Positions 50,882-61,303 of a stretch of 64,000 bases of DNA are shown here, in pieces. The stretch's first letter is position 1. Each line of letters begins with the position of its first letter. The stretch comes from Cyclobacteriaceae bacterium (GTDB taxonomy: Bacteria > Bacteroidota > Bacteroidia > Cytophagales > Cyclobacteriaceae): contig JALONI010000002.1 of assembly GCA_025455015.1 (NCBI GenBank), positions 21,809 through 85,808 on the forward strand. Direction: 5' to 3'. The notes under the pieces were generated by a model. It saw nothing but the letters and a program-made list of their open reading frames with translations. It was not told the DNA's origin and did not search any database. Both the position numbers and the translations under genes were made by a program.

Positions 50882-52708
50882 TCAGGCCACGCTCGACAAC
50901 GACCGGTTGCGTTCGCGCTTGCGGTCATTCTCATTCAAATAAATCTTCCGCAGGCGGATGGATTTGGGCGTTACCTCCACGTACTCATCGGCCTGAATGT
51001 ATTCCAGCGCTTCTTCCAGCGAAAATTTGATCGGAGGCGCAATGCGCATCTTTTCATCTGCTCCGCTCGCCCGCATGTTGGTGAGTTTCTTGGTTTTGGT
51101 TACGTTAATGACCAAATCGCCACTGCGGCTATGTTCGCCAATCACCTGGCCTTCGTACACGGGCTCACCGGCATCAATGAAAAACTTGCCGCGGTCTTGT
51201 AAATTATGCAAACTGTAGGCAATGGCTTCGCCCTGCTCCATCACGATGAGCGAGCCGTTGATGCGCCCTGGAATCTCGCCTTTGTAAGGCTGGTATTCTT
51301 TAAACCGATGGGTGACCACGGCCTCGCCCGCGGTGGCGTTCATCAAATAGGTTCGCAACCCGATGATCCCCCGCGAAGGGATGTTGAATTTCAAAATCAT
51401 CCGGTCGCCTTTAGGCTCCATGTTGGTCATTTCACCTTTGCGGGTGGATACCGTTTCAATGGCTTTGCCGGCATCGGTTTCGGGCAAGTCAATGGTGAGG
51501 TCTTCGATGGGTTCGCACTTCACCCCGTTGATTTCTTTAAAAATTACCTGCGGCTGTCCGATCTGCAATTCGTATCCTTCTCTGCGCATGGTTTCAATTA
51601 ACACCGACAAGTGTAACACGCCCCGGCCAAAAACCATAAAGCTGTCGGCTGAGCCGGTGTCGCCCACACGCAACGCCAGATTTTTCTCCAGCTCTTTGTC
51701 CAAGCGTTCTTTGATGTGGCGCGAAGTAACAAACTTGCCCTCTTTGCCATAAAAAGGCGAGTTGTTGATGGTGAACAACATACTCATGGTCGGTTCATCA
51801 ATGGCGATGGACTTAAGGGCTTCGGGTTTTTCAAGGTCGGCCACGGTGTCGCCAATTTCAAATCCTTCCAGCCCCACCAACGCACAAATTTCGCCTGCCC
51901 GCACTTCGTCAACTTTTTTCTTTTCAAAGCCTTCAAACACGTACACTTCCTTGATGCGTGTTTTGACAATGGCTCCGGTTTCGCGCTTGACCAGGGCCAC
52001 CTGCTGGCCAGCCTTGACCAAGCCGCGCTGCACACGCCCAATGGCGATGCGGCCGATGAAAGAAGAATATTCGAGCGAGGTGATGAGCAGTTGGGTTGTT
52101 CCCTCGTCCACGCGCGGGGCCGGAATGTATTGGATGATGCCTTCGATCAACGCATGAATATCGGTGGTAGGTTTTTTCCAGTCGGTGCTCATCCAGCCTT
52201 GTTTGGCCGAGCCGTAAAAGGCCGGAAAATCCAGTTGATCTTCGTTGGCATCCAGGGCAAACATCAAATCAAATACTTGCTCGTGCACTTCGTCAGGGGT
52301 GCAGTTTTTCTTGTCTACTTTGTTGATCACCACAATGGGCTTAAGGCCCATCTGCAGGGCCTTCTGCAACACGAAACGCGTTTGAGGCATGGGGCCTTCA
52401 AAGGCATCCACCAACAGCAGGCAGCCATCGGCCATGTTCAGTACACGTTCCACTTCTCCGCCAAAGTCGCTGTGGCCGGGGGTATCAATGACGTTGATTT
52501 TGTAGTCTTTGTAGCGCACGGATACGTTCTTGGCCAAGATGGTGATGCCGCGTTCGCGCTCCAGGTCATTGCTGTCCATGATCAGTTCGCCCGGGTTTTC
52601 ATGGTCTTTGAACAAATGGCCGGCATGCAGCAATTTGTCCACCAGGGTGGTTTTTCCGTGGTCAACGTGGGCGATAATCGCGATGTTTCTGATCTTGTTT
52701 ACTTCCAT
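50882..52708 (-). CDS. typA: Ribosome-associated GTPase TypA/BipA
   Basis: [46 protein letters not shown]. Confidence 0.97.
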   Translation of the reverse strand: MEVNKIRNIAIIAHVDHGKTTLVDKLLHAGHLFKDHENPGELIMDSNDLERERGITILAKNVSVRYKDYKINVIDTPGHSDFGGEVERVLNMADGCLLLVDAFEGPMPQTRFVLQKALQMGLKPIVVINKVDKKNCTPDEVHEQVFDLMFALDANEDQLDFPAFYGSAKQGWMSTDWKKPTTDIHALIEGIIQYIPAPRVDEGTTQLLITSLEYSSFIGRIAIGRVQRGLVKAGQQVALVKRETGAIVKTRIKEVYVFEGFEKKKVDEVRAGEICALVGLEGFEIGDTVADLEKPEALKSIAIDEPTMSMLFTINNSPFYGKEGKFVTSRHIKERLDKELEKNLALRVGDTGSADSFMVFGRGVLHLSVLIETMRREGYELQIGQPQVIFKEINGVKCEPIEDLTIDLPETDAGKAIETVSTRKGEMTNMEPKGDRMILKFNIPSRGIIGLRTYLMNATAGEAVVTHRFKEYQPYKGEIPGRINGSLIVMEQGEAIAYSLHNLQDRGKFFIDAGEPVYEGQVIGEHSRSGDLVINVTKTKKLTNMRASGADEKMRIAPPIKFSLEEALEYIQADEYVEVTPKSIRLRKIYLNENDRKRERNRSLSSVA

Positions 52709-52746
52709 AAATTCCCCTAAACAGGCTATTTTAACGAATTAGGGCG

Positions 52747-52754
52747 CAAAGATA
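52747..52754 (-). promoter_or_regulatory. Putative -7 box (TATCTTTG) upstream of typA
   Basis: Matches TAnnTTTG, about 40 nt upstream of ATG; no clear -33. Confidence 0.4.
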
Positions 52755-52959
52755 ACCTTATTTGGGCACTTGACCGTGATGGGATTGTGAAATTGTCGCT
52801 TCCCCCAATTTTCCCATTTCAAATTCGGAATACGATTGAATTCCCGGACATTATTCAAAACAAGGGTTGCCGGGTGGCACGATCAGGCCATCATCTGGCA
52901 AGTCATCCACCGCTGGTTTCATATCGTCACGCGTAATCATCGGACGTAACGACACAAAA

Positions 52960-53619
52960 TTATTTTTGCCCCTCAAAAAAGCGGTGCAGCGCCTCCATGA
53001 TTTCATCGGGATCGGTATAGTATTGCACGGCCAGGTATTTTTGATTGAAGGCCTCAATGGAGGCATAGTATTGCTGGTCGGTGAGTTGATAGGTTTCTTT
53101 CATAATGGCCATTACATCGGGGTCGGTGATGACCTGAATGTACACCTGCACCTGATTGAACTCCTCCACCACACGCGCCAGCTTGCGTTTCTCGCGCTCC
53201 CATCGCGAAAAGTATTCCAAAGGCGAAGCGGCTCCATCCAGGGCATCCATGCGCTTCGGCTCGGCTTTGGTGCGGTCTTGGATCTTGTTTGGGTACAACC
53301 GTTTTGCTTTCACCGTTACCTCGGCCAGCATGCGAGTGTTTTCGCGCAGCAGCACCATTACGGCATCTTCCTGAAACAGCAGGGGCAGTTCTACGGATAG
53401 ATACCCCAGATACGTGAACAACAGAGTATCGGTGGGCTGGGCGTAAATCAAAAAATTCCCCAACGCATTGGTGGTGGTTCCCTTGGTGGTGCCTTTCACC
53501 GACACATGCACATCGGGCAGGCTGAACAACTGGGCCGAGTCAGCCACAATGCCCCGATAGAGCCGCTGCGCCCCCGCGGGCAACACTCCGATCGCTAAAA
53601 AAAACCAAACAAGGCGCAC
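52960..53619 (-). CDS. Secreted protein with CarboxypepD_reg-like domain
   Basis: YRGIVADSAQLFSLPDVHVSVKGTTKGTTTNALGNFLIYAQPTDTLLFTYLGY. Confidence 0.82.
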   Translation of the reverse strand: MRLVWFFLAIGVLPAGAQRLYRGIVADSAQLFSLPDVHVSVKGTTKGTTTNALGNFLIYAQPTDTLLFTYLGYLSVELPLLFQEDAVMVLLRENTRMLAEVTVKAKRLYPNKIQDRTKAEPKRMDALDGAASPLEYFSRWEREKRKLARVVEEFNQVQVYIQVITDPDVMAIMKETYQLTDQQYYASIEAFNQKYLAVQYYTDPDEIMEALHRFFEGQK

Positions 53620-53653
53620 GAGTTGATGAGATGCGTGGGCGTGACCAAAAGTT

Positions 53654-54553
53654 TTACGAGCGAAAACGCAAAAACGTTCCCATGGGCAAGTGACGGCCTG
53701 CGTTTGACTTCAGGTAGAACTCGCCCGTCTGCACAGCCGCGTCCGGAAAGTGTGCTTTCACCACGTTCAAGCCCACCAAAGGCGACAGTCCCACCGCATA
53801 CATGGAAAGGATGAAAAAACGATGCTGTTTTTCCAACAGCTCGCTGCTCAGCGCTACCAGTTCGTTCAGCTTTTCTTGCAGGGTCCACTTTTCACCCTCC
53901 GGGCCACGCCCGTAGGGGGGCGGATCCATGATGATACCCTGGTAACGGTTTCCGCGCTTGGCCTCGCGTTTGACAAACTTGAGCGCATCCTCGTACACCC
54001 ACCGGATATCCTTCAGGCCGTTGAGTTCCCTGTTTTGGTTGGCCCAGTTTAATCCGGGCCGCGAGGCGTCCACGTGGGTCACGTCAGCGCCTGCTGCCCG
54101 CGCCACCACCGAGGCCGCTCCCGTGTAGGCAAAAAGATTTAGCACCCGTGGTTTATCTATCGGCCAGGCGCGAAGGGTTTCATCAATAAAATTCCAGTTG
54201 TCGCCCTGTTCGGGGAAAAGGCCCACGTGACCAAAGCTGGTGAGGGCCAGGCGTAATTGAATTCCGATCGCTTCGTGGGTGTAGCGAAGGATCCAACTGT
54301 CAGGCATGGGCTTCAGTTTCTTCCAGCCGCCCTTGATATCCTCTCCAAATCGATAGTTTTCCTTTTGTTCGCGGGTGAAGTGCGCATGTGCTTGCTGTTG
54401 CCACTTTTCGTACGGGAGCACGCGCGGCCAGAGGGCTTGCGGTTCCGGGCGGATGAGCGTCACCTCGCCAAACCGCTCGAGTTTTTCGAAATCGCCACAG
54501 TCGACCAACGCATAGTCCGTCCAGGCAGCAGGATGTTTAAGTTCCAATGTCAA
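53654..54553 (-). CDS. Class I SAM-dependent rRNA methyltransferase (RlmI/RlmK-like)
   Basis: RVLNLFAYTGAASVVARAAGADVTHVDASRPGLNWA; IIMDPPPYGRGPEGEKW. Confidence 0.9.
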   Translation of the reverse strand: MTLELKHPAAWTDYALVDCGDFEKLERFGEVTLIRPEPQALWPRVLPYEKWQQQAHAHFTREQKENYRFGEDIKGGWKKLKPMPDSWILRYTHEAIGIQLRLALTSFGHVGLFPEQGDNWNFIDETLRAWPIDKPRVLNLFAYTGAASVVARAAGADVTHVDASRPGLNWANQNRELNGLKDIRWVYEDALKFVKREAKRGNRYQGIIMDPPPYGRGPEGEKWTLQEKLNELVALSSELLEKQHRFFILSMYAVGLSPLVGLNVVKAHFPDAAVQTGEFYLKSNAGRHLPMGTFLRFRS

Positions 54554-54653
54554 GTTCTAATCCAATTTATCCGAAAGGTAGGAAGAAAGACAGGCAAACG
54601 AGTTCAATTCATTCATGATCATCGGCACCAAATGATGCGGTTTCGAAGTAGGG

Positions 54654-54676
54654 GATTCTTCGCTGCGCTCAGAATC
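54654..54676. repeat. REP-like palindrome GATTCTTCGCTGCGCTCAGAATC
   Basis: GATTCT...AGAATC arms, intergenic between the methyltransferase and thiL. Confidence 0.6.
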
Positions 54677-54726
54677 TGGTTATGGTCAGATAGACTGAGC
54701 GTCAATTAAAGTGACCAAGAAGGAAA

Positions 54727-55761
54727 TCACCTTCCAAAATGATCCCACCCCTGGGCTTTTAAAGGCACTACGGTTCCTTGTTTGCTGATCATCACGTGTT
54801 GATTGGCATTGTCATGCAAATGGCCGATGAAATGAATATCGGCATGGTTTTTCACCTTCTCATAGTCGCTGGGGCCGATGGTGAACAACAGCTCATAGTC
54901 TTCGCCCCCGTTGAGCGCTGCCGTGATCGGGTCCATCTTGAATTCAATGGCCGTTTCATAGGCTGTGTTGTCAATCGGAATTTTATCTTCAAAAATCTTA
55001 ATGCCCACTTCCGACTGCCGCGCCAGGTGCAACAATTCGGACGCCAGACCATCGGATATGTCAATCATGGAGGTGGGCACAATGTTTAGGTCGGCCAATT
55101 CGTGCACGATGTCCATGCGCGCTTCGGGTTTTAGCTGGCGGCCCACCATGTATTCGTATCGTTCCAATGCGGGCTGCATGTCGGGGTTGGTCAAAAACAC
55201 CTGTTTCTCACGCTCCAATACTTGCAACCCCATATAGGCAGCCCCCAGGTCGCCCGTCACGCAAAGAATGTCATTTACTTTTGCTCCGCTTCGGTAGGTC
55301 ACTTTCTCGCGCGGGGCCGTGCCAATGATGGTGACGGATATAACGAGGCCGCTGGCCGAGGAGGTCGTATCGCCCCCCACCAAATCCACCCCATAGTTGG
55401 CGCAAGCCGCCCGCACGCCTTCGTAAAAAAGGTCGATGGCCTCCACCGAAAATCGGTTGCTCAGCCCCAGCCCCATCACGATTTGCTTGGGCGTTCCGTT
55501 CATGGCGGCAATGTCACTCACATTGACGACCACCGCTTTGTAGCCCAAATGCTGCAAGGGCATGTACGACAAGTCAAAATGAACCCCTTCCAGCAGCATG
55601 TCTGTGCTCACCAGTGTCACCTCTTCGCTGCCGGCAATCACGGCCGCATCATCGCCTATCGTTTTGATGGACGCGGCATGAACACGCGAAAATTTTTGCG
55701 CAATCCGGTCGATCAACCCAAACTCGCCCAGTTGTTGTATTTCGGAACGTATATCGGCCAT
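54727..55761 (-). CDS. thiL: Thiamine-monophosphate kinase
   Basis: GDDAAVI, DMLLEGVHFDL, VVVNVSDIAAMNGTP, VGGDTTSSASG, NGGEDYELLFT. Confidence 0.95.
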   Translation of the reverse strand: MADIRSEIQQLGEFGLIDRIAQKFSRVHAASIKTIGDDAAVIAGSEEVTLVSTDMLLEGVHFDLSYMPLQHLGYKAVVVNVSDIAAMNGTPKQIVMGLGLSNRFSVEAIDLFYEGVRAACANYGVDLVGGDTTSSASGLVISVTIIGTAPREKVTYRSGAKVNDILCVTGDLGAAYMGLQVLEREKQVFLTNPDMQPALERYEYMVGRQLKPEARMDIVHELADLNIVPTSMIDISDGLASELLHLARQSEVGIKIFEDKIPIDNTAYETAIEFKMDPITAALNGGEDYELLFTIGPSDYEKVKNHADIHFIGHLHDNANQHVMISKQGTVVPLKAQGWDHFGR

Positions 55762-55769
55762 GTTTCGCG

Positions 55770-56183
55770 CTACGGTTTTGCGGTCGGTTTATCCTGACAG
55801 AGCTCCACCAACACCGAGCCGGTGGTTTTGGGATGCAAAAAAGCAATCAACTTTTGGTCGGCCCCTTCCTTGGGCTGTTTGTTCAACGCCTGAAAGCCCG
55901 CTGCCTCCAGCCGGGCCACCTGTTCGGCCACATCGCGCACGCCAAAGGCCACATGATGTACGCCTTCGCCCCGCTTTTCGATGAAGGAAGCAATGGGCGA
56001 ATCGGGCCGGGTGGCTTCCAGCAGCTCTATTTTCACCCCTCCCACGTCAAAAAACGAAGTGCGCACCCCCTCGCTCGCCACTTCTTCGATTTTGTAGTGC
56101 GGCCGGCCCAGCAATTTGGCAAACAGGGCATTGGCCTGCTCTAAGTTCCTTACCGCGATGCCGATGTGCTCTAATTTGTCCAT
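55770..56183 (-). CDS. mce: Methylmalonyl-CoA epimerase
   Basis: MDKLEHIGIAVRNLEQANALFAKLLG; KRGEGVHHVAFGVRDV. Confidence 0.92.
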   Translation of the reverse strand: MDKLEHIGIAVRNLEQANALFAKLLGRPHYKIEEVASEGVRTSFFDVGGVKIELLEATRPDSPIASFIEKRGEGVHHVAFGVRDVAEQVARLEAAGFQALNKQPKEGADQKLIAFLHPKTTGSVLVELCQDKPTAKP

Positions 56184-56264
56184 ACGCCCTGCCAATACGT
56201 TTTTTGCTAATTTTGCATGAAAGTTGAGAAACTTTTTAGGCCGAACGCAAGTTTTCACATCAAA

Positions 56265-56687
56265 ATGCCAAAAATCACCATTGAAACGACCAGCGATGCC
56301 CACGTGGAGGCCGCGCGCATGCAGCAGCAAATCAAGGATTACCTCGGTTTGCGCACGAGCGATCTGGTGTTTGAGTTTAGCCTGATGGATGGCAAAACCA
56401 AGTTGGATTTGATTACCATCAACCCACGCCACAACCAGTCGTTTTTGTTTCACAGCGAAACCGGCAGCGACAAGGTGGACGCGCTGACCAAGATGTGGCA
56501 CTACGTTCAAAACTACAAGGAGAAAGAAAACTCGTACACCATCCAATGGGTGGCCAAAGGCGATCGTGAACTGCATACTTCGTATTTTCGCGCGTCCAAC
56601 ATTTTGGAGGCGTTGGAAAAACTGTACTACGGACGCGACCGCAACGTTATTACGGTATTTAGCGTGGTATTAAACCCTGTTTCGTAA
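56265..56687 (+). CDS. Conserved hypothetical protein
   Basis: Coherent ORF (start 56217 or 56265), directly upstream of the iscA-like gene. Confidence 0.75.
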   Translation: MPKITIETTSDAHVEAARMQQQIKDYLGLRTSDLVFEFSLMDGKTKLDLITINPRHNQSFLFHSETGSDKVDALTKMWHYVQNYKEKENSYTIQWVAKGDRELHTSYFRASNILEALEKLYYGRDRNVITVFSVVLNPVS

Positions 56688-56692
56688 AGCAT

Positions 56693-57019
56693 ATGATCAG
56701 TGTAACCGACAAAGCGAAAGAAAGAATAGCCGCCCTGCGGGCAGAAGAAGGCCGCGGTGAGCAGCACAACATACGGGTATCGGTAAAAGGTGGGGGCTGC
56801 TCAGGCCTGATGTACGACCTCGGTTTTGACGATCAGATCAAGCCTGCCGACCAGGTATTTGAAGACAAAGGGGTGAAGATACTGATAGACAAAAAGAGTT
56901 TGCTGTACCTGTTGGGCACTACGCTGGACTTCTCAGACGGACTCAACGGAAAGGGCTTTCAGTTTATCAACCCCAACGCTTCGCGCACCTGCGGCTGTGG
57001 CGAAAGCTTTGCGGTGTAG
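56693..57019 (+). CDS. Iron-sulfur cluster assembly protein (IscA/SufA/ErpA family)
   Basis: VSVKGGGCSGLMYDL ... NASRTCGCGESF. Confidence 0.95.
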   Translation: MISVTDKAKERIAALRAEEGRGEQHNIRVSVKGGGCSGLMYDLGFDDQIKPADQVFEDKGVKILIDKKSLLYLLGTTLDFSDGLNGKGFQFINPNASRTCGCGESFAV

Positions 57020-57045
57020 GTTTATTTACTCCAACAGCACAACCG

Positions 57046-57495
57046 ATGATAAAGGCATTGCTGACCGTGGTGGCGATGGCATGTGTTTCGTTGGCATCGG
57101 GCCAGCCCACCGCCCCCGTGCTTCCCGATTCGCTTCTTCTGCACGCGCAACCCAAACATGCCAGACAGGGCAAACCGTTTCAGGCCATCGTGTATGGAGG
57201 CGTCAATTGCGGGTTTGCACGGGTGTTGATCGAAAACATAGATCAGTTTGGTTCGTGCGCGCAGTGGGACGTGGTGGTGGTACTGACCGATTCGCGCGAA
57301 ACTATTCTTAAAACGTATCCTCTGTTAGCCCGCAACTATCCGGTTTTCTCCAACCAAGAGATCAACTGGTCTTTTAAGAAAGATGACATCTCACCACAAA
57401 CCTTTTTGTTTCGAGAAGGATAACTGATTCACCATGTAAAGGGCGTGAAGGAAGGGATGATCACCAAAATGAAAGCCAAGGCAGGCTGCCCGTAG
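57046..57495 (+). pseudogene. Secreted thioredoxin-like protein, apparently interrupted by in-frame TAA at 57421-57423
   Basis: Signal peptide and Cys-rich core end at ...SPQTFLFREG*; the same frame continues LIHHVKGVKEGMITKMKAKAGCP to TAG at 57493-57495. Confidence 0.6.
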
Positions 57496-57496
57496 G

Positions 57497-58078
57497 TTAA
57501 ATGCACAACAGCGATAAGTCAAGCACAAACCCGCTGACCGGCCCCGTCCCCATCAGTGTCCGATCAAAGCCCTGGATCTCTTCCACGGTTCCATCATCCC
57601 GAAAAACGAATACGGTTTGTTGCTGCGGATGGATCAGCCAACCCAATAATGCCCCGTTCTTGATCCACGTATGCATTTTGGCCTTCAAATCACGCAGATC
57701 GTCATGTTTTGATTTCACCTCGATTACAAACTCCGGACAAACGGAAGCGAACCGATCCTTCTCCCCTTCCGACAGATGGTTCCAACGCAAAAACGAAACC
57801 CATGCGGCATCCGGAGAATAGACCGAACGATCCGGCAGAGTAAACCCCGTGGATGAATCAAAGGCCAACCCTTTCTTACTTTGCAGACTCCACGCATAAA
57901 GCTGGGCAAAAGCCGCCCCACTGCTGTAGCTGGACAACGTGGTTACCGGTGCCATAATTACTATTTCCAGGTTACTGTTTCGTTCGATGCGCAAGTCTTT
58001 GTTTTCCTGGCAAAACCAGAAAAACTCCTCATCGGTCATGCGAGTGGTGATGCGGTCCTTTAACACGATGCTATCCAT
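57497..58078 (-). CDS. Uma2 family (DUF820) restriction-endonuclease-fold protein
   Basis: SPDAAWVSFLRW ... CPEFVIEVKSKHDDLRDLKAKMHTWIKNGALLGWLIHP. Confidence 0.9.
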   Translation of the reverse strand: MDSIVLKDRITTRMTDEEFFWFCQENKDLRIERNSNLEIVIMAPVTTLSSYSSGAAFAQLYAWSLQSKKGLAFDSSTGFTLPDRSVYSPDAAWVSFLRWNHLSEGEKDRFASVCPEFVIEVKSKHDDLRDLKAKMHTWIKNGALLGWLIHPQQQTVFVFRDDGTVEEIQGFDRTLMGTGPVSGFVLDLSLLCI

Positions 58079-58130
58079 GAGGGCAAGTTACAAAATCCGG
58101 TTCAAACGTGCGCTTGGCGGCTAGGCGTCA

Positions 58131-58562
58131 TCAAGGCGCATCGATGACCGCAAGGCATTTCAACTCGATGGCAATGGGGGTAGGCAGGGCGTTCACCTCC
58201 ACGGTGGTGCGGCAGGGTTGCGTGTGTTTGTCGGGGAAGTACTGGGCATACAGGCGGTTCATGGTGGCAAAGTCAGCCTTCATGTTTGTGAGAAATACGG
58301 TCACGTCCACCAGGTTTTCCCAGCGCGAACCGCTATCCTCCAAAATCCACTTTACGTTTTGAAACACGGAGTGGCATTGGATTTCAAAGTCATAGGCGAT
58401 GATATTCCGGTTGGCGTCCAGGGTTACGCCCGGAATTTCCGTTGACCCTTTTTTGCGCGGCCCTACGCCCGAAAGAAAAAGCAAGTTGCCTACTTTGCGC
58501 GCGTGCGGATAGGGGCCTACGGGCTCGGGGGCATGCGAGGAATGATAGACGTGCGCACTCAT
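58131..58562 (-). CDS. RidA (YjgF/Rid) family protein
   Basis: SSHAPEPVGPYPHARKVGNLLFLSGVGP; PCRTTVEVNALPTPIAIELKCLAV. Confidence 0.9.
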   Translation of the reverse strand: MSAHVYHSSHAPEPVGPYPHARKVGNLLFLSGVGPRKKGSTEIPGVTLDANRNIIAYDFEIQCHSVFQNVKWILEDSGSRWENLVDVTVFLTNMKADFATMNRLYAQYFPDKHTQPCRTTVEVNALPTPIAIELKCLAVIDAP

Positions 58563-59365
58563 TTGGATGACTCGTTGATCGCAAACACCAAGCTGGCCCA
58601 CGCACTTTCATAATCGGCACCGGTCTTGGCCGAAGGCACCATTTTCACCGAACTGACCATCCACTCGCCCGGGGAGTTGATGGGAAACGTGAGCGTACCA
58701 TCGTTTTCCGTGTACAAATTTTGTAAAAACGTGGTGCGGTTGCGCTTGGTCCATACCTTGACCAATGCGTGGGGCCTTGCCTTACCTGCATAGAAAACTT
58801 TCACCGTCAGGTAATCGCCCGTTTTTAGCGCATAGGGGTTTTGCTGCGGCACGATTTCATGCAACGCACCCAGGGGCCGCGTTACGTGGGGTGTGGTGCC
58901 ATCGCCCACCTGCACCAACAGCTTGGCGTATCGGGTGTAGAACTCGCGCGCGGGCGTGGCCGATTCGTTGCGCTGCGTACGCAATTCCACTATTTCATCG
59001 ATGCCGTCTTCCTTCAAGTAGGCGTTAAACTTTTCGCCCTCCAACTCGATGAAGGCGGCATTGCTTTTCAAAAAAAACTGATGCGTGCCTGCCTGGGCAA
59101 ACGGGTAGGCCACATTTTTGCCAGCCGTAGCGTGTACGGTAGGTAGTAAGTCCAGCGAGGCAGTGCCCTTGTGCAGCGAGAGCTGTTCCACTTTGTGGCG
59201 TTTCATATCCCAGTCCTCGCCTGTAAAATTTTCCCCTACTTTGAAGTCGATCACGGCTGTTTCACCCACCGCGAACAAATATTTTTGCGGTTGCAGCCAA
59301 AACTCGTGCGCTTGGGCGGTTGCGCATACAACGGCCACCACAGCCATACAAAACAGCCGTTTCAT
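58559..59365 (-). CDS. DUF4198-like secreted protein
   Basis: Signal peptide followed by AHEFWLQPQKYLFAVGETAVIDFKVGENFTGEDW. Confidence 0.82.
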   Translation of the reverse strand: MKRLFCMAVVAVVCATAQAHEFWLQPQKYLFAVGETAVIDFKVGENFTGEDWDMKRHKVEQLSLHKGTASLDLLPTVHATAGKNVAYPFAQAGTHQFFLKSNAAFIELEGEKFNAYLKEDGIDEIVELRTQRNESATPAREFYTRYAKLLVQVGDGTTPHVTRPLGALHEIVPQQNPYALKTGDYLTVKVFYAGKARPHALVKVWTKRNRTTFLQNLYTENDGTLTFPINSPGEWMVSSVKMVPSAKTGADYESAWASLVFAINESSK

Positions 59366-60672
59366 CGGGTGCGGGCTTTGGTGTTCATCAGTTCTTCAAT
59401 TTCCTCGACTTCAAGGGGGATGTTCTTCATCAAATCCACCACGCCATTTTTGCGGATCAGCACGTTGTTTTCCAAACGGATCCCCAGTTTCTCTTCCCGT
59501 ATGTAAATACCGGGCTCCACGGTCCACAACATGCCTTCCTTCATTTTATCATACATGTTACCCACATCGTGAACATCCAGGCCAAGGTGATGGCCCGTGC
59601 CATGCATGAAGTATCTGGACACGGCCGGTTTTTCTTTTGTTTGGTTTTTGACATCCGTTTTGTCGAGCAGTTTAAGCCTCACTAGTTCGCCCTCCATCAT
59701 TTGTTGAACTTCTTTGTGATAATCGAAGTAGCGAACGCCCGGCCGCAGCAATTTCATGGCCGCACGCATCACGCGCAGCACCGCCTGGTACACGTCCTTT
59801 TGCCGTTTGGTAAACCGGCCGCTCACGGGGATGGCGCGGGTCATGTCGGCATTGTAGTTGGCATACTCGGCCCCCACGTCCAGCAGCAGCACATCGCCCG
59901 CCTGACACTTTTGATTGTTGGTTACATAATGCAGCACGCAGGCATTGGCACCGGAGGCAATGATGGGCGTGTAGGCAAACCCGCGCGACCGGTTTCGGAT
60001 GAATTCGTGCTGAAACTCGGCTTCAATCTCAAACTCATACACGCCCGGCCTGACAAAATTTAGCACGCGCCTGAAACCCTTCTCGGTAATGTTACAGGCG
60101 GTTTGCAACAACTTCACTTCTTCGGGTTGTTTTACCGCGCGCAGAGTCGCCATGAGGGGGGCCACGCGCTCATACTCATGCAACGGATAATTTTTTTGAC
60201 ACCATCGGATAAACCGTGCGTTGCGCGTCTCCACCGTTATCTCGGCCCGGTAGTGTTCGTTGGTGTCCAGGTAAACGTGCTCCACGTAGCCCATGGCCAT
60301 CATGTGGTGAAACAACTTGGGGAATTCTGACAGCCAAAGCACCGTTTCAATGCCGCTCATCTTCCGCGCCTCCTCCTTGGTCAGCTTGCGGCCTTCCCAG
60401 ATGGCAATATGGTCGCTCGTTTCGCGCAAAAACAGCACTTCGCGGTAGCGCTTGTCGGGAAAATCCGGGGCCAACACCAAAATGCTCTCCTCCTGATCGG
60501 CCCCGCTCAGGTACAGCAAATTGTTGTTCTGGCGGAAGCCCATGGTACCATCGGCATTGGTGGGCATCACATCGTTGGAATGGAAAACTGCGAGCGCGTT
60601 CGGCTTCAGCAGGTTAACCAACCGCTGGCGGTTGGTTTTGAACAGCGTAGAGGGTATGGCAGCGTAGCGCAT
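59362..60672 (-). CDS. pepP: Xaa-Pro aminopeptidase (M24B)
   Basis: LLLDVGAEYANYNADMTRAIPVSGRFT; HGTGHHLGLDVHDVG; TVEPGIYI. Confidence 0.93.
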   Translation of the reverse strand: MRYAAIPSTLFKTNRQRLVNLLKPNALAVFHSNDVMPTNADGTMGFRQNNNLLYLSGADQEESILVLAPDFPDKRYREVLFLRETSDHIAIWEGRKLTKEEARKMSGIETVLWLSEFPKLFHHMMAMGYVEHVYLDTNEHYRAEITVETRNARFIRWCQKNYPLHEYERVAPLMATLRAVKQPEEVKLLQTACNITEKGFRRVLNFVRPGVYEFEIEAEFQHEFIRNRSRGFAYTPIIASGANACVLHYVTNNQKCQAGDVLLLDVGAEYANYNADMTRAIPVSGRFTKRQKDVYQAVLRVMRAAMKLLRPGVRYFDYHKEVQQMMEGELVRLKLLDKTDVKNQTKEKPAVSRYFMHGTGHHLGLDVHDVGNMYDKMKEGMLWTVEPGIYIREEKLGIRLENNVLIRKNGVVDLMKNIPLEVEEIEELMNTKARTR

Positions 60673-60731
60673 GCAGGCGGCATTTTATCCCGCCAAGGTA
60701 CAAACAAACTCACGCAAGCAAACAGCCGCGG

Positions 60732-61187
60732 CTACGACCGGCTCACCTCGTCCGTAGTTACGTAGTTGATGAGGATGAACGTAACCAGCAAGCCCGAAAA
60801 GACGCCCTCCAACAAAACGATGAACGAAGCAATGTAGGGATTCAGGTAACGGCCCATGGGCTCGTTATCGATGATCCACTGCATCATGTTTTTATCGGCC
60901 AGCATGTAGATAAACAAGAACAACGAAAACACCAGCGAAGCCACAGCCGCGGTGGCCACGCCCGTTACCAACGCCCGAAAGTAGTTGATGTGCTGGCCAT
61001 GGGTTTCCTTGAATTTTTTCAGCGCCAGGTAGATGCCGCCCACCAGGATGAGCAGGTTGAGCAGGCGTAACTCTACGTGGTTGCCCAGGCCCACCAGCTT
61101 CATGATCACAAAGTAGCCGATCAGCCCGGCCGCAATTTTCAAACCATAGTTTTCAGGAATACGGTTGGGGTTGGTGAATACGCTCAT
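60732..61187 (-). CDS. DUF4199-like membrane protein
   Basis: Four hydrophobic segments, LKKFKETHGQHINYFRALVTGVATAAVASLVFSLFLFIY. Confidence 0.75.
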   Translation of the reverse strand: MSVFTNPNRIPENYGLKIAAGLIGYFVIMKLVGLGNHVELRLLNLLILVGGIYLALKKFKETHGQHINYFRALVTGVATAAVASLVFSLFLFIYMLADKNMMQWIIDNEPMGRYLNPYIASFIVLLEGVFSGLLVTFILINYVTTDEVSRS

Positions 61188-61303
61188 GGATTTTTAGGGT
61201 TTGTGATGAGCGAAGGTTTGAATTTTTTGAGGGAAAAGCAAACGTTTTCGGTTGTCCTAAAATCCGGTACCTTTCCCCTCCCAAAAATCCAACCCCTTAT
61301 CCC

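Noticed and set aside
51716-52720. 334-aa plus-strand ORF opposite typA
   Set aside because: Antisense shadow of TypA with His/Phe/Gly-rich composition.
52851-53066. 71-aa ORF with tail MITRDDMKPAVDDLPDDGLIVPPGNPCFE between typA and the CarboxypepD_reg gene
   Set aside because: N-terminal part overlaps another gene out of frame and the tail is too short to assign; left uncalled.
57497-58078. Defence-system nuclease
   Set aside because: Uma2/DUF820 genes are common as solitary genes and no other defence genes surround it.
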